Of a DNA stretch of 64,000 bases, positions 38,668-53,600 are shown piece by piece (the stretch's first letter is position 1; every line of letters starts with the position of its first letter). Under the pieces are notes generated by a model. That model did no database searches. It had not been told where the DNA came from and saw only the letters and a program-made list of their open reading frames with translations. The stretch comes from Trichobilharzia regenti. Its lineage: Eukaryota; Platyhelminthes; Trematoda; Strigeidida; Schistosomatidae. The position numbers and the translations under genes were made by a program. The stretch is from positions 5,772,589-5,836,588 of the forward strand of contig OX235268.1 of assembly GCA_944472135.2 (NCBI GenBank), in the 5' to 3' direction.

Positions 38668-41600
38668 AAGAAAATCGTAGGTAATTTAACGTAAGTTATA
38701 TGGGGAGCATTGTCTCAACTACAGGTAGTCGGAACGGACGAGGATATCAAATCGAGCGAGAATCAGGAAGGCGAGAAACACGTTGTTCATCAACCTGAAA
38801 CCAATCTAGAAATCTTCGTCACTCAGTCAGCATCAACAACAAAATTCGGTCGGATTTTCAATACAATACAATACGTCAAGTCAGTCAGTCAGCTCTTCTA
38901 TACGGATCACAAACTTGGCGGGCGGGTCACAAAGAATATTTCCAACAGCCTGTTGCAGACGTTACTTTTATCAACAACTGTCAACTATCGCTCTATATTG
39001 AATGAAGATCAGATGGCCGGGGGGCCGGAAAGAATCACCAACAAGAAACTATGGGAACAAACAAACAAAACAAGAACCAATCAATCGCCAGCCAACAAAT
39101 ATGCAGGAGAAAGTGAAGATGGATTGGACACTCGCTGAAGAGGCCGCTGAGTGACATAGCGCGCGCGTCAGGCCATCACTCGAGTGGAACCCGACCGAAA
39201 GGGAAGCGGCAAATGGGATGTCGGTGTAAGGGTGACATGGAGGAGGAGATCGTGTGAAGAAGAGTTGAAAGAGTATGCACTAACATGGATGCAGGTGAAA
39301 AGTACAGCAGAAGGAAGACAGAAGCAAGTGGAGACGTGCAGTTGAAGCCCTATGTTCCACTAGGAACCAAAGAGAACAGCAGTAATAATTAATCATAATA
39401 ATAAGTTTAATAAAAACGAATAAACACACACACACACACACTTCAACACTTACTTACCTTGATTCGCTTCACTGAATCAGGCAACAGTAATACACCAGGC
39501 GGTAAACGCATCACTGTACGTAGCAATGGAATACCATCGATTAAGGCTACAGCTGACATAGGCCAACATGAATTCAGTGGTGAAGGAGAATAACCCCCAC
39601 CGATACCAGCACCATTATGCGCAACAAGATTACTGTCGGATTTGTAAGCTGAATATTGTCCAGTTGATTGATTAGCGGGTAGACAAGATGATGGTGATGA
39701 TGCTGATGAATACAATTCATTCAACAAGAGGGATAATTCAATACGTACAGCTGGCAGTCGCATACCACTTGATCCGTATAAATCACAGAAATTAATTAAT
39801 GATGTTAAAAAGGTTTCATGAGTCTAAATAGGGGTAGGGGAAAATTCAGGGGGTGGGTGGAGGAAAGGCGTCAAAAAAAATTGTGGTGTTATAAGGATGA
39901 TAATGTAAAAAAAAAATTAATCTAATGAAGAAGGATTTATTCTAGAGTTATTTTTGAATTTCCCGGTCGATTGATATATCCGAAGATTAATATGATATTA
40001 TTCAGGCTAACGGTTACTAACACACTACTTTGATTGGACCTAGTTACTAGTGCGATGTGTCTAGTCCTTTCTTTACCAACTGTAACATCAATTCAATTCC
40101 CATCCTTGAATCAAATCAACCTGTCCCCCCGGGATCAGCCTAGCGTTGTTGCAACCCAATTATGCATGCCTAACGTGTCTATCCCCCCTTGTTTAATGAA
40201 CTGTATGTATGTGTTTTTACCTCGATCCGTTTAGTCAGACAGTTGAACTCATGAACTAATCAGAGTATTTTGTGAACTGTTATATTTGCTGACCCATAGT
40301 CTTACTTTGTACTACAATTGGTGGATGGTGGCTAGCAGTGGAATCCAGGATAAAGCGCATTTCGTCCTATTTGGGACTCATCAGCTGGATGTACCTGCAT
40401 TTCTCAGTCAGTGATGATGTTCCCACCGAGGCTCGAACCCAGTACCCATAGTTTCAAACACCACTACTAGCCACCATCCACCAATTGTATACAAATCAAA
40501 TCCCCAGACATCGTCGAAGCATCTGCACAAGAAGCCGACATGTCAACCTGAGACCGAGCACTTCGGTCCAATCAATCGACGGGAAAATCAAAAATTCAAT
40601 TCAATAATTACTTTGTACTATTCTGTCGAGTTTATCTTATTTATTGATCATCATCTGTGTCAGCCTACCTGGTTAAGTAGCCAATTAAATTCTATCTTTG
40701 TGCCTATGCTCTATCTATCTTTTAATCTGCCTTACTTGGGTTCGTTCTTCTACTAACTGCTTACCTGAACGGTCGTGTCTGATTCCGGCTAGTTCGCAAT
40801 TTTGACTTTAACGTTATTCCGCTCTGATAGCGGTACCTTGCTTTCTGTAAAGCGTTGTGCCTTGTACTTTTGAAACCGTTAAGGTTTGTTGTGTATGTAA
40901 TTATTGATTTGTTTATTAATAGTACCGTAGAAACAGTGACCGGCTTCTTGTTTGTTCTGGATCGGGATAGCCTTTATCTACGCGTGACTTCATTTCAAGC
41001 GATATTGCGCTTATACTAACAGTAGAATCCACGATGTGTGTTCAGCTCTATTCGAGACTTGTCAGCTGGATGTACTACTAACCATCTCAGTGATTATTGT
41101 CGATTATCATCGGAAAGGGAAGAAAGAAGGAAATTGCAGCACGTTTACCATTGATGATTACAATTCTTGAACTATCTCTCAGACTCCGACCAGGGAGTGA
41201 TGACGCGCCAGCCGCTGCTAACCTAACACAAATATCCTTCATCCCACAGCGCCACGTCATAGGCTGACCATCTCCCGTTCTTTTCATCCTGTATGAAAGC
41301 CTCTGGGATGACATTCCTAGTACATGTTCAAACCACCGAGGCAGGTGTTTTCAGAAGACAACACTCAACGAATGGTCATCTTCACTATGGGATCTCAGAA
41401 TCACTTACTCACACGATGATGCCACACCGGACGCAAGCAATTCTACTATGCAGACAGAGATAGTCGAATACACAGAATCTTCACACATCCTCAGCTTGGA
41501 GAGATCAGGTTTCGACAGGTCTAGAGCAAGACTGCTTGGACCGAAGTATTGTAAACCCAACAGAAAGGTGAACGTCACGACGGCGTGTGCTACCTTACCT

Positions 41601-44600
41601 CTCGTGATACTGTTGGAAGCATCATCCGTCACTCTTTCACCAGCATTCACACAACTACCCAGATACATAAAATTATGGACAACTTCAAGCGGTTCGCCTG
41701 CAAGAGTGAGTTAGGTACACAGGCTCCTGCTCATGTTGTAACATAACTTTGCAATTAGATGGCGTAAAGCACAGACCACACTTACAGACACACATCAGGG
41801 ATGATGGCACAAAATGACCTATGCTGAGGGTTTATGACCAACCAGTTCCAATAGGCGGGGGCGGGGGGGCGCTGATACAATTTTGAAAATCAATAAAACC
41901 AAAGCGGTAAACAGGCAAAATATAAACCACAAAAACAGGCAGAAGAAGAGGGGAAAAAGAAGGACAGAGACACGGGGAGAGAGAGAGAGAGAAAAAGTAA
42001 CACCTACTTTTATCCAATCATAACGTGTTTTCAATCGTTTCAATTCTGCCTCCCGTATCTCTGATGAAACATTCGATAGACTCATAAATATACCAGCTAA
42101 AACAGAACCAGTATTTCTAGTTGTTAATAAATACGATGTTGAAGTTAACGGACCAGAGTATTCAGAATTATCTGAAGAAATGACGCCTACAGGGAGAAAA
42201 TAAATAATAACAATAATGATAGATTTATTCTAGATAATATGTACAGAATTTTCAGTGTATTTAAACTGCAGTCAAATAACTATTCTTCATACAGAATCCC
42301 CAAGTAAAATGGTGTTCGGCAGTGTATTTTATGTGACGGTGTGCCGTATTCCATCTAAAGCGATATCCAAATCTCTAGGATGTTTTCCTCCTCATTTCCG
42401 TTCAAGAAGTACTCAGTATTACAGTAAAATACTGAAACTGTGTGCGAGTTCCTGCAGCGACCCAGAGACACACACTTAGATGATTAAAACAATCAGAAAT
42501 AGAGAAAAGCTTATCACATATGATCATTATTATATCCTTGGGTTCTGAGTGGAACATCAACATCTAGTTTCCGACTCTTCACAGTACGCACCCAGCGCTA
42601 GAGGTCGGACCCACGACCTTCTGGTTACAAGGCGAGCTCGTAGACCATTCATTCAGCCACTGGGATACGACTTTTCAATGACCCAGTCTATGAATTCCAA
42701 CTTCTGACAATTCGTGATATGGTACGACCACTAGCGAATGTCATTATTGGCGAGTACTTGTCCTCATACCTGACCTGCTATGCCCCACTGGTCATAACTT
42801 CTCACTAAAACCGAGGTAACTACTATTTACCTGAACATAGGACCAGTCACTAGTGAACATGAAATTAATATTCAAGTGATTAAAAATGCCCATTCATGGG
42901 CGATATAGCAAGTGAGATAATTATGAGGAAATTAAGTAAAAATCAGTTTAAAGAACTTTTAATGCTGGCGAACTACACGTCTTATTCTCTACACGACCGA
43001 TGGTGCTACCTCGACTGAAAGATGAAGTACCTATGTGGCGAGAGCAGGCTGCTAGCCAATTGGTAGACATTAATCGACGCTGATTGGTAGATATTAATTT
43101 AGGCTGATTCAACAACCAATCACAGCAGACTTAAACGTGGGCAAATATGATTCGCAGATAAATGGCTCTACTTTCCGAGAAATATCGAAAACAACCAATC
43201 AGGAGACTGTGTTAGTCTTCCGAGAAACAACCAATTAGAAGACTGCCTTTTTCTGCTTGCATAAGCCTTATTAATGTACAGAAAATATATATAAATACGC
43301 GTTGATTTTCGTAATAAAACGATCTGTTGCCTGGCCCTTGTCTTCTGTTGTTACACCTAGACTAGACTAGCCACTTCTAATTGTATCTACCAATTCAACT
43401 GTGCCTGTGGAGCCAGTTTTATAGGCCGTTGCTCTAGGAACTTGATTTTTCGTGCTCACTCGAGAACATCTCCCACTATGGCTAAGTAAAGGTGTAGTGA
43501 AAACTATTAACAGCTCGATGTTGGAACATCTGGTGCAAACCGGCCACAAAGCCAGCGTAGATAAATCCTTCTCTATATTATACCGGGTGCCAAATATATT
43601 GCCAAAAACATCGAAGCACCTCATGCTTCAAACAGCAGAGGATATTGCGATTCGCCTGAAACGACCAGTGCTCTGTGTGCAAAAGAAGCAAGTCCAGCCA
43701 CTACTACTGCCCTGGCCTTCAGTAGAGACTACAAATTCATGAATTTGTAATATTATCTTTCCTAATTTTCTCTGACATTCAGCTTGTTATTTTATGTTGA
43801 TGTCATTGAGCTGTAATCTATCAGCATTATTGATTCGATGTTATTTAAACAGCAACATTATTGTTGTTCATAACAGTAATTCATTCATTCATTCACTATA
43901 ATGCATGCATAACTATAGAGCCTGATGATGAAGGAGTTATCGAAAACAGTGTACTCTTTGTTCAGTATCCATTCCTTTGAAAACATTCAAGTGTTGGTTT
44001 GCAGCAATTTAGTCTATTTGCTGAAGAGTCCCAAAATGCCAGGACGAAACAGCTGTTCCATTACTCTCAGGTTTTTCAGTGGTCCTCTTACCGACGTCAG
44101 TTCACGATGAAATATTATTATTTTCTTGGGTTCCGAGTGGAACATAGAGCTTCAACAGCACGTCTCCATTTGATCCTAATTTCCGAGTTCCTCTTTATCT
44201 GGAGCCGACGATCGATCATAGTCCTCTCATCTCCTCCTCGAACGACCTCCTCCTTCATATCACCCTCAGACCTGCGCCTCAATCATCGGTTGTCATTCAG
44301 ATTCCACTCGAATGATTCCACCCGAATTGAGCGCGATATCATTCGACTGTCTCCTGAAGGTGTGCTTAATCTATCTCCATTTTCTTCTACATATTTATTG
44401 AGCAACAGGTTCTTGAATGGTTCATTTCCAGAGTTTCTTCAAGACAGCAGTAATCTGTTGGAAATGCTTTCTGTGACACTAACGTCAAGCTGATGACCCA
44501 TACAGAAGAAATCACTGACTTGACATGAGGTGCTGATAATTCGAATTTTGTTGTTTTATGCTGAATGACAGCAGAAGATGTTCGAAGTGATTTCAGAGGG

Positions 44601-47600
44601 ACGAGGGTGTGTACTCTTGCTTTCAGATTCTAGCAATGACATCTTCATCCATTCCTCGTGTAGATTTCATTGGATGGAATGAATGGATGGACGCCCCAAG
44701 TGATTTAAGTAGGCCACCAGATTCAGAGCATATCAAAATCAAATCAATAAAAAGTGATACCCAAAATTGGCTTTCGTTTAACTACAGAATCTGATTGAAA
44801 TGGATGCAGAGCAAGAACGCATTTAGAGCGAACAATTGTTGTTTCAGTAAATTCCTCCAGTTATTTTACCATGCACAATAGCATTAGTACTATGTTATAC
44901 TCAGTAAAGTGTGAAAACATACGAATACAATTGATAGAAGACGTGGTTGAGCCAAAAACGGTAGGATTCATCAGACCAGAAAACGTGATCTCAGTACTCC
45001 GAAGAAGAATTATGATCCATCGCTTTGTTTACCTTCGTTTACTAATAATAAGACAAAGTACCCAGAGTAGTCATCTCTTCTTGTGTCTATCAGTTTAACT
45101 AATCCTGTTAACATCAGCTTTCGCTGTAAAAATTTCATTTTTCACCCTAGGGAATTAGAGATTAAATAATTCCCATTGTAGCATTGGGAATAAAATATTC
45201 AGCGAAGAGACTCTTTTCAACGAATTTATCATTCAGCTGTACAACCGTATATATATATGGTTTACTCAAAGAAATTATATCCGGTGAAGGAATTAGGTCA
45301 AAGGTATGAATACATGAAATAATAATAATAATAGTATGAAATGTAATTAAAATATTTGTGGTTTAAAGTCATGAATTGCCGAGGCCTCAGATGTCTTTAG
45401 AAGTCTGTAACGAAGAAAACGCGGTCATTAAGTTAGCATGGATTCGATAGATGATCTTAAAATCATGGTCACGGTTGGTCGGGTGATAGGAGTCGATCAG
45501 GTGTTCCAGAATACAGCTTCGCACAAACTTCTAGAAACAACTGAGGCCTTGGTAATTCATGACTTTAAGCCAGACGTTTGTGTACAATAGAAGTATGTAC
45601 AATCCCTACTTCTGCCTTGGCTGTAGAAGGATAGATATTTATTTATTTTGTTTATTTACTTATTCTATGTACTTTTGTTACTTCGATTATTTTAACTATT
45701 ATTATTATCATTATTATTATTACTATTCTCACTCTGAATCTTTTCCACTTGACCCACTTGTCATTCTAAACTCAAAATTATTAATTTTTATATTTTTTAT
45801 TTTTACACTATTGAATTCCGTTTCATCTAATTTCACACCATGTTATGTAACATTTTATATTCGTCTACTAATCTTATAATTATGTATCCCTTTCCAAAAT
45901 CTATACACCTTATGTATTATTCTCTATATGTGACATTAATTATTTGGCACTTGACATTAAATTAGGATTATAATCACAAATATTTCAATTGCATTTCACA
46001 TAATTATTATTTCATGTATTCACACCTTTGACCTAATTCCCACACTGGATATAATTTCTTAAAATAACCATATATATATGTGATTGTACAGCTTGACAAT
46101 AAATTCGTTGTTGGAGTGAGTCTCCTCGCTGAATATTGTGTTCTTAATTAGAATTTGTTATGTACTCGTTGCCAAATTATTGCTATGTACTGGTCGAGAA
46201 TTTATAGTCCTGACGCAAGAAGGCGTAGAAATCAGAAGACCACTAGGTTTGCGATGATACTTCTATATTCCAAACACAAGGAGAATCAATATATGTGGTA
46301 TCACACCAAAAGTGTCACACAAGATTGTGAGAGCGAAATATATATGAATGGCTAATTATAATGGAGTATCGATCCATATATACATAGCAAAATATAGCAG
46401 ACATGTCAACAACCACCATATATGGATATATGTCACCATGCGACGGACTGTCAACAAACACTCATATTATATATAATATAAGGGGAATATACATTGTTAA
46501 AGGAGACAAGTTCATCAAAGTGAAATAGTCACAGACTAAGCGAGCAAACAGAAAGAGAGACCAACATACACACACACATAAATATATATATATATGTGGA
46601 TACATATCAAAATTAGACTTGTTCACTAATATCAATCATCTAAACGATAACTAACTAACGAACTTACTTGTATTGTGTTCTGTTATTCTTTCACCAGTAG
46701 GTGTGGAAGTAGAAGACTTGCTTAGACCAGTTAAAGAATTTACAACAGCCAATTCATTTTCAAGCCATTGCCATACATGTTGACGAAGAGATACACCTTC
46801 AGACTATAACAGTAAGAAAATAAAAGCTATTATTATTATTATTATTATTATTAAAGAGATTCTCTTTAAAAATACAAATATTCAATAAACTAAGTAACCA
46901 GTTTGAAAAGTGCAAGAAAAACGTTGCTATGGGCAGAATAACATGGTATACCATCTCATTGTTGGTTTCATTGACTTTTCAATCAACTGCATACAACAGC
47001 ATAAAGAAATTATTCGTTTTCATGTGTGATGTCTATGACAGTCAGCTTTCTACGTCAGCTTCATTGACTTTGAAAAGGCCTTTAGCAGACAGCTTCAATC
47101 GAGAGATGATTTGAAAACGAATTCGCAACTACGGGATGTCGCCGACAATTATATACCTCATTCAACAGTTGGACGATTATGTTGCATGCCAAGGAATCCA
47201 CAATAGGAAGGTTACGGAAGGAATTCAGTCGACGAAGTTGTGGAGTAACATCGATGGAGCTGCTTGGTTAGGATATGTGTTATGCATACCTATCCTAGCC
47301 ATCACCTTCCTCGATGGGCAATGTTAGCTGACTGACATAGGACAGATGAGGTTGGAAAAGAGGCAACAGTGGTCAAACCAAAACATTGCCTACTACTTCA
47401 TTCTGCAAGAACTGCAGTTCTTGCTTTGTTCAAATTCATTAAGGGGAATAAATGTATGAAATCCACAAAAGTTAGTTTAAGCCAACCAGACAAGGAGGGA
47501 GGTATAGACAACCAGTCTGGTTAGGATCCTTGGGACAGTAAACACCAATAAATGCTGAAGACAATTGGTAACATGACTCAAAATCGTTGTCAATGGTTGG

Positions 47601-50600
47601 TGCAGATGCATCTACTCCTTGTGACTTATGATTTCCAATGAAACTATATTGTTCTTCTATATTACTATTCGCTTGGCTCATATTTCTTTTGATTATCTCT
47701 GCTTTGATAAGTCTCTCTTTACTCTGTCCTCTTGCTTTATGTGTGCTACATGAAGAAAGAATGGCAACTGGAACTGGTGCACATCGGTGCAAAGTTCCAC
47801 ATTGAATAGCAATCAATCAGTCAGTCAGTACTGTATGTTAACATACTGTCAAGAGATGGTAACACCGGTGGGCCGGTCAAACTTTAACGGGGAGTGCTTG
47901 AGAAGGATTCGAACCCAAGACCCATAAGATAAGAGTCTAGTTACTTCCTTCAGACAGTGAACTCAAGCATATCATACAGATATTTGAATAAAAAAGAAAG
48001 AAAGAAAGGTAACCATAAGACAATATAACCACCTTACCTCAGCTCCAGCTGCCAGTGTACTCAATTCTTCAGCCAGTATTTTTAAACAAGCAATAAACTT
48101 CAGTTGATTGGCTATTAAATCAACAACTCCTCGACCTATAGACAGACAGACAGACAGACAGACACACAGGATGTAAGATTAGTTTTATTATTATTATTAT
48201 TATTAGCAAATGAAGAAAGAAAACACGAAATGAAAATATGAAATCAACCTTATAGAAAAATACGGGGTATCGGTTCACAGGGATTGTGATCAGTTGAAAG
48301 TTTCCACACAGATTAACATCATTTTAGAGAACCTAGCTTATCGGAAGAGGAAGACAAGTTTTCATTACTATGAAGTCTATGTGGAGGTCAACAGCACTAC
48401 TCAGCATCAAAAATAAGATTCGGATTTCCAACTCCAATGTGACGTCAGTGTTACTTGCTATACGGATCAGAGACTTGACGCGTCATAAAGAGCACCTCAG
48501 ACCTTTATCAACAGCTGTCTTCGCTCAATACTACCCAAGATCAGAAAAGATCAGCGAAAGGGATCTCTGGCAATGAACGAACCAACCAGCAACCGACTGT
48601 GCAACAAATAAAGAGGAAGAAATGGAGGTGGATTGGAGGCTATACTCTGAGGAAACTATCAAGTGACATCACTAGGCAGGCCATTGTTCGAGTGGAACCC
48701 GAGTGGGAAGCGGCGAGTTGGTCTCCAGTGCGATGGTGACTTGGAGGAGGTCATGTGAAGAGGAGATGAAAACATGTGGACAGAACTGGAGTCAAGTGAA
48801 AACTCTAGCAGTGAACCGAACGCAATGGAGACGTTCGGCTGAAGCCCTATGTTCCACTAGGAATTAAAGGAAAATAATAATAATATTAATAGATAACCAT
48901 TGAAAACCAAGGGGCACTAGACAACTCTGTCATACTTTTGATTGGACACTAGTTGGCAACTAGCGTAATATATGTTTACTCCTTTATTTGTTCAGTGCAG
49001 ACTGAATTCTATCAGTAAAGTTGGCAATGTGGCCACCATGCCACAAGGTGACTCGTTATCATGGTAAACTTTGAATTACCGTGATATTAAATGGTTGGAG
49101 GCAATCGGTAGGAAGTTCTACCAGTCAGCAAGGCGTATCTGTAATCACCTTGAAGGAATTCATTCCAATCCTGAAATTCAGATCCACGTCATCCAGTGCC
49201 GCGTGCAGTCAAAGAAGTTGCCACTAAGTAGCTATTCAGGCTGACGATTGACCTCTTGTAGGATTGTACTGGATACTACGATTGGACACTAGTCAGTGTA
49301 ACTAGTGTAATGTGTCTAGTTCTCTGTTTAGTATAGACTGAATTCTATCAATCAGTCAGGTATTGCAATGTGGCCACCAATGCCACTAGGTGGCTGCTCG
49401 CCATCATGGTACACTTTGAATTGCTGATATTACAATTAGGCAGGTTCAAATCTCAGACAGAGGACAGGAGTTCCTTCAAGGTGATTGCAGATACACCTTG
49501 CTGACTGACTGACTGACTGACTGGTGAGTGCCAACTAGCACGAAACCTATGTGTCAGGTGTGGCTTCCTGTCAATTGCCTTCAACCGTGTAAATATCAAC
49601 AACTGTGTCATCCTAGTTTGAAATTCTACAAGGAATTCAAACCGAGGACAAGCTGATGGGCCATCCAACCACAGGAATGGAATCTTATGATGAGCCTGTG
49701 AATTCTAACCCTTGTAAATTCTTGATTTATAGCAACTTTATCATCAGCAGGTACTCTCACTCTCATACCCAGACACCTAGAAGACCCGACACACTGATCT
49801 GTCCTGTGATCAATCACTAATGAAACATACATGCGTTCATCACACGTGTTTTCAAGACTAGATAAACGAAAAAGAGGTTTTTGAATCTGTGACAAACTGC
49901 CTGAAAACCTTATTAGTTAAGCCGGTGACGGGTACACAAATGGAAAGTGAAATTATAATTTCAAGGATGCACTTTAATAATGAAACAAATTGAATCCATT
50001 GACCAATTTAGTTAATGTCAAAAAAGAAATGAAACAATCTTAGTATAAATATACACATATCGACAGACTATTCAGAACAGTTAAAAAAAAAGAACTATTT
50101 AGCTGAAATAATTGATTAGTACTCAGATGAAGTGATGTATGTAAAGTACCGGGATTTTAAATAGGTGACTGAATCTCTCTTGAGTAATAAGAATATGAGA
50201 AAAATTACTATATACTGATGACCTCGTAATTACCCGAGCAATGATAGCTGACATCGGCTCGATCAGGTTGGAAAAGAGCAAATGGTGATTAAACTAAAAC
50301 ATGGCTTCATTTAGTCAGTGAAACCCACAACAGTTAGCTTAAGCCAGCCAGAAACGTAAGGGGCGTGTGGACTGTCACTGTGGCTGTGGTTCTCGCGATA
50401 GTAAGAACCAATGAAGGCTGGAGACAATCGCTGATATAGCTAAACATCGATTTCAATCGCTGGTGCAGGTGCATTTACTCCTTGAGATTTATAATATACG
50501 CAATAAAAATGTACTGTTCTTCAATATTACTACTATTCTTTTCCTTTCACTCACGCTTCTGTGAGTGAATACGTCGTGTCAACCATCTGTGAAGCTACAT

Positions 50601-53600
50601 CGACTGAGATGGTTAGGACATGTGTTACGTATGCCTAGTCATCGCCTTCCTCGACAACGGGCACAGTGGTTAGAACTCTCACCAACCATGCACATGGCTC
50701 GGGGTTCGATCCCCTGCCGACGCACATCCGATATCTATGGTCGGCCTGCAAAATTTGGGCCACCGATATCCATGCTGAAAATTCCATACTTGTACCAAAA
50801 TACGGTGTGGAATCAAGCTATAATCAAAAACAAAATAAAATAAAATGTTAGCTGATATAGGGTCAGGCTGAAAAAGAGCCAGTTAGCGGCGGTCAAACCA
50901 AAACATGGCTTCACCATTCAATGAAATCTACAACAGTTAGTTTAAGCCACGTAGGAAGGCGTTGACTTCCTGGTTGGGATCCTCGGGACGGTAAAAACCA
51001 ATGGCTGGAGATAATCGATGATATGGCTCGAAATCGTTCTCAATGACAGCACAGATGCATCCAATCCTTGTGGCTTATGATTTCCAATGAAACTGTATTG
51101 TTCTCTGATATTATCATTCCTTTCATCTCGTATCCCTATCTACTGTCTCAAATATGCATTTCTTCTACTTTCTTCTCTTGCGTTGTGTGCTGCATAGAGT
51201 GTGGCGACTTGAACTGCCGCACATCTGCGCAAGTTCTATGTCGAAAACAGACAGACAGACTTTTCTGTTTATTATCTCTCTTTGCTGTCTTCTCTGGCTT
51301 TGGGTGGTACGTGGAGGGATTGTGGCAATCAGAACAGTTGCACGTCTGTGAAAAGTTATACGTTGCAACCAGTCAGTCAGTCAGAGAGATTTACAATGTT
51401 GGTAAATCAATCAGTCCACAGTAGGAAGTATATCTGAAGATTCCATTTAAGTTACTTAACAGATCGGTATATCATGAAATCGGAGGCTGTGAGATTGTGA
51501 ACAACACTTAGAAATCGAAGTGGACCTCCATAGAGAATTGTTAAACAAATTTGTATGAAACTATATTCTATTGATTGATTGATTGATTGATTGATTGAGA
51601 TGAGTACTACACCACTCATATCATGCTAGCCAACCAGCCAGATTGAAGTGACCTAAACACCACAGGATGGCCGTATCTCTCGTTTAAGAGTCGACCTCCT
51701 CATCGGCAGTACGCCACTAGTTTGCCTCAGATCATAGGGCTGAATCCATTCAAACCAATTAACTTCTGGCTATCTACTTGGGTAAACTCAAGACACCATA
51801 AATCTAATTCGCAATTTTTTAATGTAAACACTTCAGCGGGTATTAAGTAGATCATATAATGTGTTGTGTTTGGTCCCCTAGCTGATGTCGGCTTATAACT
51901 AAGGTGGTGAAGATGAGTAATGGTCAGGAAAGTTTTGTGCTCTTATGGAAGTGTGTGTGTGTGTGTGTGTGCGTCGGGGGCGGTAATATGTTTCCACATG
52001 CTCACATCATGGAAGTTGATTCCTTCTTGGGTTAAATGAAACGTCATCACAGAGCCTGGAGGAACCATTGCCTGTTTGGAGTGATTTCCGAAGTTGCATC
52101 CATATAAACACTTTACCGTCAACTACGAACCAACAAAAGGTAAGGTAGGATGTACAATTTTCGGTATACGCCTTTTCTAAATCCCCTAACCTCTCTAGAA
52201 CAGAGAAACAGCACAACTACATGCTGACCATCTGAAGAAAAAACACTATACTGCTTTTACATCCATATTTATCAATAAACCCTTCAACATGCTTCTGGTC
52301 TATCAACTATCTAAACAACCTTTCAGGCGGCATTTTAGGTACGCAGGTACCTGAAAAAACACTAGTCCCAACAAGTGTAGCTGTTTGGATGTCGTTCCGA
52401 TTATGCAAGCCACACGATCATTGTCAAGGTAACCGCTGTAAGTCAGGTCATCCATCTCATTACAAAACCCAACCAACTAGGAAATTCCTTACCACCTTCT
52501 TTCTTCAGATATCTCAAAGAAGAGAAACACAATTAGGAAAACAAGGGGGTTAAAGGTTTTCCTCACCTTCAATAGTGAAATCATCCAGTGATTGAGATGT
52601 GGTCTGTTGTTGCTGTTGCTGTTGAGAAATAGAATTATTTCTTGTAGACTTATCAACAGCACCTTCAATTTTATCCTTATGACCATTATCCTTGTCGTCT
52701 TCCTTATCCTCATCATCATCACTCCATTGAAGAGTGAATTGATCTTGTGATTTTGCTGATTCATACTTTTGAATAGGATCATCATATGACAAGGTGAACA
52801 GATTATCGTCATCCTCTTCCACACTACGGATCAAATGATAAAGAAATATGAAAGCAAAATTAGATAATTAATACCATTCAATATTCTGTCATCATGAGCA
52901 GGCATCAATTAGAGAACAATTAGAGAACAAACCTGTCAGGGAGTACTGCACACATCTGTTACGTCAGCCTACTTTGGAACTCCTCTAGAGCACAGTAAAC
53001 ACCTACCACAGGGGTTTGAACCCAGGATATTTGGGTTACAAGGTGATCACTCTTAGATCCTTCCTACATTAAGTCACTGGGATCTGACTCCTCGATTGGC
53101 CAGCGCCTATGAATTCCAACTTCTGTTAATATTTCGAGCAAAATGACTACCAGCGATCACACCAACTGTTGGAAATGTTTCGTTTTTTTTTCAATTCACA
53201 GTGAAACAATAGAAGACGAAGACTTGGTAAAAGAATGTTTACTTGGAAATTGGTATCTCCACAAAGCCAAATTCTGTATGCCTTATCTTCAACGCACCAT
53301 TTGCATAGATCTCTGTGTAGTGGCACTTCTGTACTTCATATTGTGTGTCTTTGTGTTCCTTTCACGACGTCTCGCATAACGCTGGCACAGATGCATTCAC
53401 TCTTTGTGGTGTGTTATATCCAATAAAATTATACTGTTCTTCCATATTATACCATTCATTTTGCTTATTATTTCTATTTAATATCTCTCTTTATTTTCTC
53501 CTCTCGCGTTTTGTGGGTTACAAAGACGCAGTGTGGCAACTCGAACTACAGTGCGCATCTCTATGCAAAGTTATACGTTGAAACCAGTTAGTTAGTCAGT

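Noticed and set aside
44609..45098. Short plus-strand frames between two repeats
   Set aside because: No recognisable motif, no splice context, and the composition resembles nearby non-coding AT-rich DNA.
45559..45879. 106-residue hydrophobic plus-strand frame
   Set aside because: Low-complexity Tyr/Phe/Leu from AT-rich DNA inside an inverted-repeat element; no start context or homology seen.
51160..51424. Cys/Leu-rich frames overlapping each other on both strands
   Set aside because: They lie in the 3' region of a type B RTE copy with CAGA/CAGT repeats; the same region gives similar frames at 7853 and 61441.
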